Below, piece by piece: positions 21,435 through 34,151 of a stretch of DNA of 64,000 nt (within the stretch, counting starts at the first letter, position 1; the number at the start of each line of letters is the position of its first letter). The position numbers and the translations under genes are program-made. The DNA comes from Hanleya hanleyi (taxonomy: Eukaryota; Mollusca; Polyplacophora; Lepidopleurida; Hanleyidae), in the NCBI GenBank assembly GCA_036873755.1, contig JAVTVY010020272.1, forward strand, positions 1 to 64,000. The letters run 5' to 3'. The notes under the pieces are model-generated. The model searched no databases. It had not been told where the DNA came from and saw nothing but the letters and a program-made list of their open reading frames with translations.

Positions 21435-22507
21435 TGTCTTCGAACGTTTGGGGATTCCCAGTTCTAGATATAATTTTCGTCTTTCTTGCCGATTATACCT
21501 CACCATGGGCTCTCAGTTACTATCCATACTCGACGGAGGCAAAAAATACGGTTTCGGAGATTAATTTTCGGGACCGGGAATTGCCGATTCAATGACATCA
21601 CCTAATCAGAATTCGTTAGCCAATGAGCATCAAGAAATTATCGGGGCCGAGTTAAATATAGCTCCACGAGACTAGAGGTGGCGGGATTTGTTGACAGTTC
21701 CTTTGTTCTAAAGTTCGACGGCGACCATGCGATGGACGTAAAGAAGTCCGAGTTCAAGACATCATTCTGCATGACAGCTGCTACATCTTACGTGAAAATC
21801 CGCTGATGATGTAAGGATTTATAGCGTCTCTTGCAAGCGTTATATGATAATTATCTTTGAATGTTTATGATACTTTGTGATCTCTTACCGCTGTTGTTGT
21901 CTCTAAAAAGTTGAAACACGAAGTCCAAGGGAGATAACTTTGTTATATCAAATAATCAAGTTGAGAACAAAAAAGTTTGATTTCCTACAAACATTACCAT
22001 GGGCTTGGAATCGATATTTTTAGCTTTGTTTATTTTTCTTCACATAGTCCTTATAGTACCAGTGGACTAGACTGGATCAACAAGGTTCTTTTCTATCAAA
22101 CAATGTTTTTAATTAATGTCCCTATTTAATCTCTCCATTTTATCTGTCAAGTTAGACACTTACCCATAGAAAACTTTTTCAAATTTTATTTCGTTATTTC
22201 ATTATAAAACACGTTACCAGCTTCACCTGGATGAGTTATTTATCATGTTTAATTATATTTGGATTTTACAGTGAAAATCTGTATCAGAGGTGAAGTGTGC
22301 CAGACGCATTGGACAGTTTTTGTAGCTCACCTTAGTACTACAGAAACTATTTGTTAATATCTTAATTGGTAGGGTGGTAAAAACATTCAAAAACTCAATA
22401 TCAACTTGTGGGTGGGCCGTAAAAACATGGAAAAACTCAATTTGAGCATAAAAAGAACTCAATATTTTAATTTGGGTAGAAAAAATTTGGACTTCTATGA
22501 ATCCCTG
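21230..22507. mobile_element. hAT-like TIR element (CAGGGATTCAT family), copy 2
   Basis: Left end CAGGGATTCATTGGCGTCC and right end complement CAGGGATTCATAGAAGTCC. ATAAT is duplicated on both sides (21225-21229, 22508-22512). AAACTCAAT-type motifs lie near both ends (21290-21370, 22385-22470). The interior (21580-21730) has promoter-like sequence with CCAAT-type motifs and a short ATG frame at 21732-21806 (MDVKKSEFKTSFC). No transposase domain. Confidence 0.8.
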
Positions 22508-22512
22508 ATAAT

Positions 22513-23299
22513 GTGTGTCCTAAGGAAGCATTAAAGTCCATGCATAACACGTCTGATTCTTTAGCACCCTCTTCTTCGACATTTACCACCTAGGAAATTG
22601 TAGTTTCTTTTAATTTTATCGAATCTCCCATCCCCCTTGTTGTGCATGTGATACTAACTTCCTTGAGAAGAAATAATAAAACACTGTTTTCAATGGAAAA
22701 CAGAATTTTGTTGTATTTCCCTCACCCGGCGTTTCGTGACCGGTCGCCATTTTCGCCAGTGCGGGTTACTGCACAATTAGGTATGAACTTCTCAATGGAA
22801 ACAATTGACAGCGACCTTTGCCGGATGTATAAAAAACACAGCCTACAATTATCCAATCGACATCGGTGAAAACCTTGATATTAAGTTCCTAAAATTATGG
22901 ATATAACTACATAAAAGCACGATAAATTCTAGTCGAAAATTGACAAATTCATGGACTTGAAAAGGCCACATCGCGAAACACTGGCAGAGCCCATTCATAA
23001 TGATACAGAGAAAGCACAACAAATAGCAGATTGGGAAAGTTTACTCTCGATGAATAGGATTGGTGCAATGCGGCCAATCAGAGTCCACGACTCGGCCTAC
23101 TCTTGAAATGGCTTGGATGTTAAGTTTTCACCATAACATATCATCAATCGTGTCACGCCTTTCGGTGAAGCGTCCAGTTTACCGGTATAATTTTGGATAA
23201 TTTTATGTCATCGATGATAATAAAGAAATCAATTTAAGCTAAGCTTTGTGCAAATCCAACTTGCATAAATTCCAGAGTCCCAGATTCTTGTCGAAATTT
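22513..23299. other. No gene recognised
   Basis: Unique-looking DNA between the hAT-like element and array C. A 75-codon frame from 22642 has no recognisable domain. Confidence 0.35.
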
Positions 23300-25538
23300 T
23301 AGTACCCCTGATCAGGGTTACATAGACGTTAGATGTATCATTCATGGTTAGATAGCAAGTAAGGTGTACCATGCTGGATCAGTGTCAGATAGTGTGATAT
23401 GACATGCTGGGTCAGGGTTTGATAGCAGTTGAGATGTGACATTGCTCGATCAGGGTTAGATGGCAAGTGAGATGTGACATGCTTGGTCAGGTTAGATAGC
23501 AAGTGAGATGTGACCTGCTGGGTCAGGGTTAGATGGCAAGTGAGATGTGACATGTTGGATCAGGGTTAGATGACAAGTGAGATGTGACCTGCTGGGTCAG
23601 GGTTAGCTAGCAAGTGAGATGTGACATGCTGGATCAGAGTTAGATAATAAGTGAGATGTGTCATGCTGGGTCAGCATTAGATAGATGTGGCATGCTGGAT
23701 CAGGGTTAGGTAGTAAAGTGAGATATGATATGCTGGATCAGGGTTAGGTAGTAAAGTGAGATATGACATGCTGGATCAGGGTTAGATAGTAAGTGAGATG
23801 TGACATGCTGGATCAGGGTTAGGTAGTAAAGTGAGATATGACATGCTGGATCAGGGTTAGGTAGTAAAGTGAGATATGACATGCTGGATCAGGGTTAGAT
23901 AGTATTGAGATGTGACATGCTGGATCAGGGTTACATATAGATAGTGAGATGTGACATGCTGGGTCAGGGTTAGCAAGTGAGATGTGACATGCTGGGTCAG
24001 GGTTAGATAGTAAAGTGAGATATGACATGCTGGATCAGGGTTAGGTAGTAAAGCAGATATGACATGCTGGATCAGGGGGCAGTAGTAAAGTGAGATATGC
24101 ACATGCTGGATCAGGGAAGCTAGTAGTAAAGGAGATATGACATGCTGGATCAGGGCTAGATAGTAAGTGAGATATGACATGCTGGATCAGGGTTAGGTAG
24201 TAAAGTGAGATATGACATGCTGGATCAGGGTTAGGTAGTAAAGTGAGATATGACATGCTGGATCAGGGTTAGATAGTATTGAGATGTGACATGCTGGATC
24301 AGGGTTACATATAGATAGTGAGATGTGACATGCTGGGTCAGGGTTAGCAAGTGAGATGTGACATGCTGGATCAGGGTTAGATAGTAAAGTGAGATATGAC
24401 ATGCTGGATCAGGGTTAGATAGTAAGTGAGATGTGACATGTTGGATCAGGGTTAGATAGTAAAGTGAGATATGACATGCTGGATCAGGGTTAGATAGTAA
24501 AGTGAGATATGACATGCTGGATCAGGGTTAGATAGTTAGTGAGATGTGACATGCTGGATCAGGGTTACATGTAGATAGTGAGATGTGACATGCTGGGTCA
24601 GGGTTAGCAAGTGAGATGTGACATGCTGGGTCAGGGTTAGATAGTAAAGTGAGATATGACATGCTGGATCAGGGTTAGATAGTAAAGTGAGATATGACAT
24701 GCTGGATCAGGGTTAGATAGTTAGTGAGATGTGACATGCTGGGTCAGGGTTAGATATTAAGTGAGATATGACCTGCTGGATCAGGGTTAGATAGTAAAGT
24801 GAGATATGACATGCTGGATCAGGGTTAGATAGTAAAGTGAGATATGACATGCTGGATCAGGGTTAGATAGTAAAGTGAGATATGACATGCTGGATCAGGG
24901 TTAGATAGTTAGTGAGATGTGACATGCTGGGTCAGGGTTAGATAGTAAGTGAGATATGACATGCTGGATCAGGGTTAGATAGTAAAGTGAGATATGACAT
25001 GCTGAGTCAGGGTTAGATAGTAAATGAGATGTGACATGCTGAGTCAGGGTTAGATAGTAAGTGAGATGTGACATGCTGGGTCAGGGTTAGATAGTAAGTG
25101 AGATATGACATGCTGAGTCAGGGTTAGATAGTAAATGAGATGTGACATGCTGAGTCAGGGTTAGATAGTAAGTGAGATGTGACCTGCTGGGTCAGGGTTA
25201 GATAGTAAGTGAGATGTGACATGCTGAGTCAGGGTTATATAGCAAGGAAGATGTGACGCCACATGCTCCATCAGGGTTAGCTTGCAAATGAGCTGTGACA
25301 TGCTGGATTAGGCTTAGATACATGTAGTAGGTGAAATGTGGCATGTTGTATCAGGGTTAGAGAGCGAGATGTGACATGCTGGATCAAGGTTAGACAGTGA
25401 GATGTAACATACTGGATCAGGGTTAGACAGTACATGTAAGTGAGGTGTGACATGATGGCTCAAGGTTAGGTGGTGAGGTGTGACATGATGGTTCAAGGTT
25501 AGGTGGTGAGATGTGACATGCTGGAACTGGGTTAGACA
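23300..25538 (+). repeat. Minisatellite C, about 37-38-bp unit
   Basis: Degenerate units of GGATCAGGGTTAGATAGTAA + GTGAGATATGACATGCT. Higher-order duplication is visible: 23809-24020 recurs almost exactly at about 24183-24390. The left and right margins are the most diverged. Confidence 0.85.
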
Positions 25539-25543
25539 GTAAG

Positions 25544-26495
25544 CAGCCCTCGAAATTTGGCGTAACCGAAACGATCGGTTACGTGTCGGTTACGTGGTTG
25601 TAAATTCTGCAGAACGAATAATCGGTTACGTAAAAAATCAACTTGCGCTACGGTATGACGAGTGCCATTGAAAATGTCTGGCGACCAGCCCAGTGACAGT
25701 CATCAATCGTTGCCTTACCGGTCTATATTTCTCCTCTATGGTATCTTCGAATCATGCTTAGGAGTTTATACACGTTTTTATTATGGAATTAGTATCATGA
25801 ACGTGTGATTTTGCATCAGAAAGAAATAAAAACACGGAGGTTCGAAATGAAAAAAACTGACATTCTGATGGCGCATAAAAACGGAAGCATGCGATATCAA
25901 GGGGACACAACTCCCAACATACAAATCCTGAATTCATCCAATCAAATGTGGGTCAATTCTACAGCGCGGGACAGAACGCACACGGAAGTGGATGGAAATC
26001 GAATTTCTCATCTTCGGATCCTCCGGACCGCAGGTTCGATATGCAAAACGGCTCAAAAGCGAAAATTGACTCTCTGAACATAAAAACATTCCAGAAGTGG
26101 TCATTTCACGATGACTTTAGAAAAGTTTTGTCTGCTTTTGTTTTACTTTCTACACATTTTATTTTTTTCAACACCGTCCCTTTTATTCCATGCCTGGGTG
26201 CTTCTTGCTGAATTTCTGACCAATAAGTTGCTCATGTTACATCGCAGTTTGAGAATATTGCCGTCAGCTGCTGTTTCAAGGACTCTCAAAACAATTTTGT
26301 ATTTTATTGCAATAATATATATATAATAATATATAATACACAATTTCTTCAGTTCCAGAAAAAAATTTGGCTAACCTGTTTATGTAACCAATGGGTTACG
26401 CAACCTAGTCCTACGTAACCGAACAATAGGTTACGTGAACATCGTGACCCAGAACTATTTTTGGGTTACGCAAATTTTTGAAATTTCGAGGCCTG
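25544..26495. mobile_element. hAT-like TIR element inserted in minisatellite C
   Basis: Left end CAGCCCTCGAAATTT and right end complement CAGGCCTCGAAATTT, with GTAAG duplicated at 25539-25543 and 26496-26500. Both ends are rich in GTTACG/CGTAAC motifs (at least four left, five right), likely sub-terminal binding repeats. An ATG at 25674 in good context opens MSGDQPSDSHQS and later stops. Neighbouring array units at 26561-26583 show the uninterrupted sequence GACAGTAAGTGAGGTG, an internal empty-site control. Confidence 0.85.
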
Positions 26496-26500
26496 GTAAG

Positions 26501-26745
26501 TGAGGTGTGACATGGTGGTTCAAGGTTAGGTGGTGAGATGTGACATGCTGGAACTGGGTTAGACAGTAAGTGAGGTGTGACATGATGGTTCAAGGTTAGG
26601 TGGTGAGATGTGACATGCTGGAACTGGGTTAGACAGTAAGTGAGGTGTGACAAGATGGTTCAAGGTTAGGTGGTGAGATGTGACATGTTGGATCAGCATT
26701 GAATAGTTGTGATATGCTGGTTCAGAGTTAGATAGCAAGTGACTC
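26501..26745 (+). repeat. Minisatellite C, continuation after the insertion
   Basis: Units of GTGAGGTGTGACATGATGG + TTCAAGGTTAGGTGGTGAG alternate with GGAACTGGGTTAGACAGTAA, continuing the array interrupted at 25543. Confidence 0.85.
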
Positions 26746-26749
26746 AGAT

Positions 26750-27165
26750 GTGACAGTTATCTAATTACATTGTGTTTGTTGTTTGAGACACTTTTTGTGA
26801 TACCAGAGAAATGTGTTTCATTGGACAAACCTTAACTGAAGTTGTTTAGCTAGACTGGAGATAAAACATTATTTCATCAGATTTTCAGAACAGGGACAAT
26901 GCATAGTCCAGACATTGAAGAAAGGACTACCAATTTCTGTATTAATTGATTAATATTCACAGCGACACTACCCTCGAAGGGCATATCCGTTTACGGTAAC
27001 ATGATTTACCAAACTTTGCAATAGGATTAATTCAATATTATTAATACTGTTGTGTTTATGTGGAAAATGACTCTAATAGGAAGGATCTGGATGTAATTTA
27101 CGGTACAAAAACTGTGGTGTGAACATAAAGGATTATGGCTATTGACCCTGGAATAACCCAGAATG
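26750..27165 (+). repeat. Diverged copy of the right part of the 14690-16726 element
   Basis: It aligns along its length with 16210-16726 (shared ATTAATTGATTA, GGGCATATCCGTTTAC, AATAGGAAGGATCTGGATG). Only one GTAACATGAGTTAC-like motif survives, as GTAACATGATTTAC at about 26996. Confidence 0.65.
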
Positions 27166-27437
27166 GTAGGCCAAATGGACCTTTTGAAGCAGAAATCTGC
27201 CCGAGCCCAGTCAGGTGCTGCTGCGCAAATTTTCGTGACTGCCCCTTTGTGTCAATATCACAAAATTAAATGTCAGTAGCATTTAGCATGCAGAATAGAA
27301 TGTTATATGTTGTCGTTGGTGTCTGGGTCTGAAAAACTACCTTTTTGGTCTGGGAAAAGGTAGGGAGTTTTGATAGTTCTGAAGCATGTGAACCCTGTTG
27401 AATGTGGTGTACATGTAAAACTCTGCAGGGTCCATTA

Positions 27438-28289
27438 GTTCAGCAAGCTAAACCCTACTGACATTTAATTTTGTGATATTGATAACGTAGGGTTTAGCCA
27501 TTGAATGGAAAATTCCTATAGCAAAATTTCTGCCTCCCGACCTGGGTAACATCGGGTGGATTTACGCTCATAAATAATCGATAATATCTACCGCTTTGCA
27601 CTCGTTTGCACTCGTTTATTTCCTCTGTCCAGCTTCTGTCATTTCCTTGAACGACAAAAGAAAAAAAAAACAATCAAGCTTGATCTTTGAAAAACTAAAT
27701 CGATAGCCATCTTGAAAATATCGCTATGGTGGCACAAGACTGATTGTAAATTTTGTGATTGTCGACCGGAAAGTTGGAAACGGCTGTTTCGTAAGGCTTT
27801 CACATTATCTGCATTTGAGTGTAATATTGTAACTATCAATATCATGCATGATAAAAGGCAAATACAGAAAAAGGTAATTTACAGGATTTTTCATCTCCCT
27901 AAGCGACTGCGTCAACTGAGCGGATTCAGTTTCATGACTTATGTAATCCTGAATTTAGATAGTCTCGCGCGCGAATCAGAATCATTCACGAGTGGCGGCA
28001 GATTTAGTATTCGAAAGATCAAGCTCAATAATTTTTTGTCTTTTGTCATTTATGGAAATGAAAGAAGGTGGACTGAGGAAATAAATGACCAGTTAAGTAG
28101 GCAAATATGTATTCTATCCAAACAAGTGCAAAGCGGTAGGTATTATTGATTTCTATGAGCGCAAATCCACCCGATGGGACCCACGTCAGCATTGCCAAAA
28201 TTTTGCGATAGGAATTTTCGGTTCAACGGCTACACCCTACGTTGTCAATATCACAAAATTAAATGTCAATAGGGTTTATCTTGTTGAAC
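27438..28289. mobile_element. TA-flanked TIR element, GTTCARCAAG ends
   Basis: Terminal inverted repeats of about 110 bases start GTTCAGCAAGCTAAACCC and GTTCAACAAGATAAACCC and share TGACATTTAATTTTGTGATATTGA. TA stands outside each end (27436-27437, 28290-28291). Such ends and TA target suggest a Tc1/mariner-like element. It contains one long open stretch (next entry). Confidence 0.75.
27706..28135 (+). CDS. Exon-like open stretch in the TA-flanked element, unknown product
   Basis: A 430-base stretch is open in one frame between an AG (27704-27705) and a GTAGGT donor-like site (28136). It starts without an ATG; the first in-frame ATG is at 27843. The peptide includes CKFCDCRPESWKRLF and a basic ...FHLPKRLRQLSGF stretch. 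It has no DDE/D catalytic motif that I can see and I do not recognise it. An open frame this long is unusual for this AT-rich DNA, but the lack of a start means it could be a captured or decayed exon rather than a gene. Confidence 0.3.
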
Positions 28290-28291
28290 TA

Positions 28292-30655
28292 CAGTGTCCA
28301 CAATAGTAGGGTATTGAGCAAAAATGGGCGATATGGGTGTGCACATTTCTACTTTACATAAAACACAAGAGGGAGTGTACTTCCTCTCTGTGCCATGTTA
28401 TATACGACTGATTTATGGTGTGCAAATTGAAATCAGAGAGTGCAATCACCCTCTGGCTAACACACTGACAAGAAGTGTAGATGGATCAGATCTACAATAT
28501 TTTCACATTTGTCGAAATACTGCCATACGGCTGCCAAAAGATAAAAAATTGAAATTGTAGATGAAAACGGTCACATATATAGACCAATGGACGTACAGAA
28601 ATCATAAAAAATATCTGTTGTGCGAGTAGATGCTTTAGGGGAGGCAAATTGCTATAGATACCAAAATTGAGCTCGAAGGTGAAGGTCCCTGGTCCAGAAA
28701 TCTGTAAATCATTGAAACTTGCACTTTTCTCATGAGTGGATACAGAAGGGGGACATTAAAGATGAGGGGATGAAACAGTTTTTTGAAATCTGAAAAATGA
28801 GTTTTATATGTTGCACACAGTCCAATATTGTTTCATCACTGACCATTTCTACATGTACGTGACTGACTTGCCTGATAACTGGCCTGTATGAAGCAGCCAC
28901 TATCTTCAAGGATGAATCCCAAATGTCCCCCTCGATCTCTCAAATAAAGCAATGAAATTAATTAAGAATCCTATCAGTTACATGTATAAGGTCAAGCTGT
29001 CAAGGAGACAGTTGGTAAAGGTTTTACCAAATACCTGAGTCCTCCTGCACATTTCTAGGAAAAATAGCATCATATTGGATTGTTCAACACTATAAAACAG
29101 ATTTGGCGAAAAATATATTGAAGCCATAACCTCTGACCCGTGATGTCAGAGTCTCATTACGATCACGTCATATAATAGTGACTAACTGGTTGTGTCAAAT
29201 GTCCCATTGTGACACACATTGCCCAACAATTGGGTATGACCAGATTACGATGACATCAACGGCTACATGTATATGTTTCAACTTTAAGTAGTTGGCGTTA
29301 CACTGGAAATGTCACCTCGAACATTCGCTCATTTGCTGATTACGATCGTAATCAGACTCCGTTATCATGGGTCAGCAGGTCACGGCCTTCGCCGTTTCCA
29401 AACAGGTGTGGAAATGCAGGGTTCAAATTCATTTTTTCCACTTCGACCATTCTCAAAAACAGTAAACTGATATTAAATGTCAAATATAACCTCATACAAC
29501 AATTTAGCATACAAAAATTATTGGGTGTGGGGGACCATTTGGTAGAACCTTTAATGTTAAATTTTTTATAATCCGTTTCTCATTTGCACTATCTTTTAAA
29601 TCATGAGGTTTGGTTTGGCGAGTGCATATTTATGTTGAATGAAACTACATTAATTTCCCTAATAATTCGATCACTGGAACTGCAGCAAAAATGGCTAATA
29701 TCTGGAAATATTCTTCATGGCACCAGCTACAAAGTTTCACTTTTTGTCATTATATGACTTTTCTTCAATTTGAATGAAGAATGGGAATGCTACTTTTTGT
29801 CTGTGTTTGAATAACAGAGTTGAAAAGTGAAATTCCTGTGATTGAATGATTAGGGGAATTACTGTAATCAGAAGGCAACAGAATATATATATGTACATGT
29901 AGAGTATCAATTATTGAAATGATTATGGATTCATTTCTGACCAATTATTTTAAAATACCTGTATTCCACATGTACATGTAGGCAAGTTGATGTACATAAA
30001 CATGGTAAATACATGTATGTTTCCATGGTGAAAAGTGACAAGCACCTGTGTCTCTGATCAATTATCGCAGAATCTCCACCTTAGACAGACCGGAATAAAA
30101 CTACCTGAACCACATGTAATTGTATCGTAATCATGGTAATTCTGTGTCCTCGCATTGCCATAGAAAGTTTAGTCTAGCTTGTCTGATTACAGTGCTTTAA
30201 GAATATAGATAGCCTTCAGTTGATGACAGACATCATTTGGAACTGGATCAATCTCCTTCACTTGTATTGGCTTGACAAATTATTCCTGGAATGGTCTGTC
30301 TGTGAAGGAGAGACCTGTGAGCATGTACATGTACATATACAGCCAAATGAAATGTTTCATATGAGAGGACCCAGGTGCTCCAAGAATGTATACATTTCAT
30401 TTGATTTCTGTGTCTCGAGTCATCAATAAAGCTTGGGTTTCCAGATACTCATTTTAGGTTGAACCATTTTGTCATGGTGATACTGATAGTCTGAAGAGAC
30501 TGGAATTGATGAGGAATCGATCTGTACAATATTTCCTTTACATGTTCGTTTTGAAAGCAAGACTTGTGAACATGTATGCCTCCATGTGTATCTATCATAT
30601 CTATAATCTTTGTCTGCAAGATAGCTTGAGAACCATTGCACCAAGGATTTTTATC
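28292..30655. other. No gene recognised
   Basis: AT-rich DNA with short frames only. Contains the perfect 20-base palindrome CTGATTACGATCGTAATCAG at 29336-29355. Confidence 0.4.
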
Positions 30656-30659
30656 ACAA

Positions 30660-31080
30660 TTTTTATCCCTAGCTTAGGCAATTTTGAGTTAAGGGTATTG
30701 TCATCAGTATCATCTGTCCATCTGTCTGTCTGTCCATCTTCTTGTGGACATGATATGTCAAAAAGGGTTAAAGCCAGGCATATTAAAGTCATACCACATG
30801 ATATACAGCTGAAGATGGGACAGTAACCTATTGATGTATACATCTGCCAGGCGATGGTTCAGAAATGTATTGAAGATGACTTACCTCAGATTCTGTTTAG
30901 TATGATATTTCATGGAGAATTATAGCTACATTGTCCTAATTTATATACCACATATATCGAAAATTCTGATAACGGACCTGAAGTCCATTGAATATGACCA
31001 ATTTTGATCTATTTTCGAAAGATCAAATCAAATCATGTTCCACATACAATTAAGTGGGACTAGACATAGAAAGTTTTTGA
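30660..31080 (+). repeat. Degenerate CTGTCTGTC repeat, partial copy
   Basis: GGGTATTGTCATCAGTATC then CATCTGTCTGTCTGTCC, followed by units with GTCCATTGAATATGACC. Same family as the element at 35246-37115, without visible ends. Confidence 0.55.
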
Positions 31081-31810
31081 GATCTGGCGTCAGCCAGAGG
31101 CTCTTTAGAATGTTGTAGGGAATGGACAAAAGTGCAAACCGACTCACGGGATAGCCTTACGCTGCATGAAAGTAGTTCCACAGAGATGAGTTTTTGGGAT
31201 CCTTAGTGATTGAAAGGCTTTTGTATGTCTATATTTAGTCACTAATAGTCACTTGGCATATATTTGATCCCTTATTTGCATTAAATATTACTCTGTTCAT
31301 TGTTTTCCCACAAAATATAAGATTAATACGCTCTAAAGTATGGCAGACTGGTATCGTCACTTTACCAAAGCTTGAACTCTGCTGAGAAAATTATACAGTT
31401 TAGCTGGTTAGGTGTATATGTGAGACATGCTCTACCATAGCAGCCAACCTGGCTACCATTGTCTCATTATCACCTTTGCAGGCCACTGTTTGCTTTTCTC
31501 ACAAGAGCAAGCTGTAACATATCTTATAATCTTTCCCTATCTTGTACTCCACCAGTCAACATGTGGGATATACGGAAAGTGTAATACATGTCTTGTCTTA
31601 TCCTAACATGTGACATAACAATCATCAACCTTGATCTCCAGCCCTTCTCACTCATAACACTAAATCAATCTCTATTTACCTCTAGGTACATGTATGTTCT
31701 GTACAAACTAACCTTAATTCCCTAGACTTCATTCCACTGGCTCCTTTTTCCATCGAATTCTCAACAGGTCAGTTTGCAGTTAAAATGCAACACCAACAAT
31801 ACCATGTTAA

Positions 31811-32966
31811 CTCTTTCCCCCATAGACTTGTGGGGAATTTTCTCTCTCTGACCCATAACAGATTTGTAATGGCGTAGCTCTTTAACCCATGGACTGATTT
31901 CAATTTTCACACGTTTCCAGCGATGTAAAATATCCCGTTTTATGTCCCATGTCATGTGGAAAAATATTTACCAATGGTCTCCCACAGGCCCATTCTACGT
32001 AATTTGTTCACGTTTTATATCAATATCAGCAACGTTTAATCTAAAAATAAGTAATCTTGCGAAAAAATGTTTTGTGTTTGCTTTCCATCTGTTGGAAATC
32101 ACGAAAAAAGCGAAGAAATTGTCGCATTTTAGCTGCGTTTTGCAGCGTTCTGTTGTTGTTGTTCTGCTGCAATTCCTGTATTATCGCATACCATTGTAAA
32201 GCTTATTTTCCGTACATTCGGGATTTCGCAGTTACATCATGAGATGGCAGGTATAGAACGAGCTATAACTGAAAAAGTCCCATATACTTCCTTAAAGGAG
32301 AACGAAGGCTGGTAACAAGGTGAAGTAAAACAGCATCACTCATTGGCCCATGGTTGAGCGACCTTGAGCGACCTTTTCTGAGGCCCCGCGTGATTGGTGC
32401 AGTCGGTTTTTTGCGCGTGGTCGCCATGGCCAGGGGTCCACGAAACACAGCGGGGCCAAAGAATGGCGGATAAATTTTAAAACGGGAGATCAACAGGTCC
32501 CGGTAAATGTTTATAATAAACTCAGATGAGCAGATTTGACGAGCTAGTCATCAAGGTTAGATACTTTGGTAGTTTATGCTCGCGTTACGTGAAATTTTCA
32601 GGAATATGGAAGCAGATTTTACTATTTCTCGAACGTTTATCTTAGATCATACCAAACTCATTTGGCGTTGAATCGCGCATTTTCCGTCAATTATTTTTCT
32701 TCCTCTCCTGATTTCATTTTACCCGTAGTACAAAACAAACCAACCGTATACTAGTCAGATTTATTTAAATTTTGGCTTTCTGAAAATGTATAGTTTTAAT
32801 AATGTTTCACTCAAAGTAAACGCGAAAAAATTGCAAAGTAATCCATAACATGGGAACTCAGTGACACGTCAAAATGCGTCTTCATGGGTTTGGCGAACAT
32901 CCGTCAAAATGCGTCTTCATGGGTTAGGCGAACATGCGTCAAAACCTGCTTATATGGGGGAAAGAG
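31811..32966 (+). mobile_element. TTAA-flanked element (CTCTTTCCCCCATA ends), copy 1
   Basis: Ends CTCTTTCCCCCATAGA and complement CTCTTTCCCCCATATA are flanked by TTAA at 31807-31810 and 32967-32970. TTAA targets are used by piggyBac and Kolobok elements. The interior is shared almost in full with 40390-41541 and, inverted, with 60056-61187. No transposase domain; an 85-codon frame (31942-32199) is present in copies 1 and 2 but changes freely at the residue level. Confidence 0.8.
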
Positions 32967-33248
32967 TTAAAGAAGGTATCATATTGTTTTCTTTATGCTG
33001 TTTAATTAACATGGTGGTGATGGTGTTCATCTGGAATCTCGAACTGACGTAATTGGAGGAATTATGTATCAAATTAAAAAGAGCAAAATTCAACTATTTT
33101 GGTTAAGTCAAGGTTGGATGAGCACCTACTGTAGTGTCTTATTGGATGGAAATTAATTGGGTAACACATGGTTAGCGTAACGTGTGCAACTTCCCTCATT
33201 ATATGACTACCTTTCATTGTTTCCACAGATCAATTTCACATAAACCAC

Positions 33249-33329
33249 GATAAAAGTAACTCCGAAAATGGAAGTCATTGTGATATAATATTCTATATTT
33301 CGGCTTCCAGTTTCGGAGTTACTATTATC
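33249..33329. repeat. 26-bp-arm hairpin
   Basis: GATAAAAGTAACTCCGAAAA + TGGAAG (33249-33274) pairs with 33304-33329 at 24 of 26 positions across a 29-base loop. It could be a minute MITE or a structured RNA; no promoter is identified. Confidence 0.65.
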
Positions 33330-33381
33330 CTAGGATTGCCTTTCTTTGGTATGTTCAACTTCATTATGTCGGTACCTTTTG

Positions 33382-34151
33382 AGAAGGGCCGTTCGCACCA
33401 TAAATCCAAACGTTTAATGAATTTAAACATTTAACTTGCACCAAACAATCAGATGTCATGAATTGACATTTGGAAGAACTTTCCTGTCCATAAGCAAACG
33501 TTTACTGTTGTAACGTCCAATACTTTAGACCTTTCCTGTCAAAAGACAAACGTTTCCAGTAGTAATATTCTAGACTTTTAAACGTTTCCGGTTTAAGGGA
33601 AATTGTTACCGGTTGTGATCGTCCAGTCAGATTTTTTTATTGCTGCCGCGTATGTTCAAACCTCAACATCAACACGTGTCCACTGGCGAAACGTTTCCGC
33701 TATGTAGTCTGTTTGAACCAATCAAAATAACCCTTACAAATATTCGCGCATACTGTATTCCTCATGCTCACCGTGCATCATGTCCTGCGCAAATTGTCCC
33801 GGTGCCAAAGATATTCTCCAAACCTTATTTATACCGGAAACATTTGCCAGTGAAGATTTGCACGTGTTGGTGTAGATGTTGGAATACACGCGGCCCAAAT
33901 AAAAAATCTGATTGGACGATCACAACCGGAAAAGTTATCCTTTTAACCGGAAACCTTTAAAAGACCAAATTTTTCTTTTGACAGGAAACGTCTGAATTCG
34001 CGTATTTACAACTGGAAATGTTTGCTTTTTAACAGGAAAATATCAGCTCATATAACATCTGATTGGTTGGTTCAAGTTCAAACGTTTAAACTTTATAAAG
34101 CTTTACAATTTTTAAACGTAAGGATGCGTTTATGGCGCGAACGGCCCTTCT
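33382..34151. mobile_element. Fold-back element, AGAAGGGCCGTTCGC ends
   Basis: The arms of about 250 bp on each side are inverted copies: AGAAGGGCCGTTCGCACCAT at the left, its complement at the right end, and inner match CCGGTTGTGATCGTCCA (33613) with TGGACGATCACAACCGG (33913). AAACGTTTCC-type motifs repeat in both arms. No clean TSD was found (TACCTTTTG left, TATACCTTG right). Non-coding. Confidence 0.75.

Noticed and set aside
23300..26745. CRISPR-like array
   Set aside because: Units are directly adjacent, diverged minisatellite copies with no unique spacers, in a eukaryotic context.
31942..32199. 85-codon frame present again at 40521-40778 and, shorter, at 60860-61069 (minus)
   Set aside because: Shared only because the three TTAA elements are copies of each other; many differences change residues and the third copy is cut short, so no sign of protein selection.
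33640..33960. 106-codon frame in the fold-back element
   Set aside because: It spans the loop and part of a terminal arm, starts from a non-ATG codon and resembles no protein.
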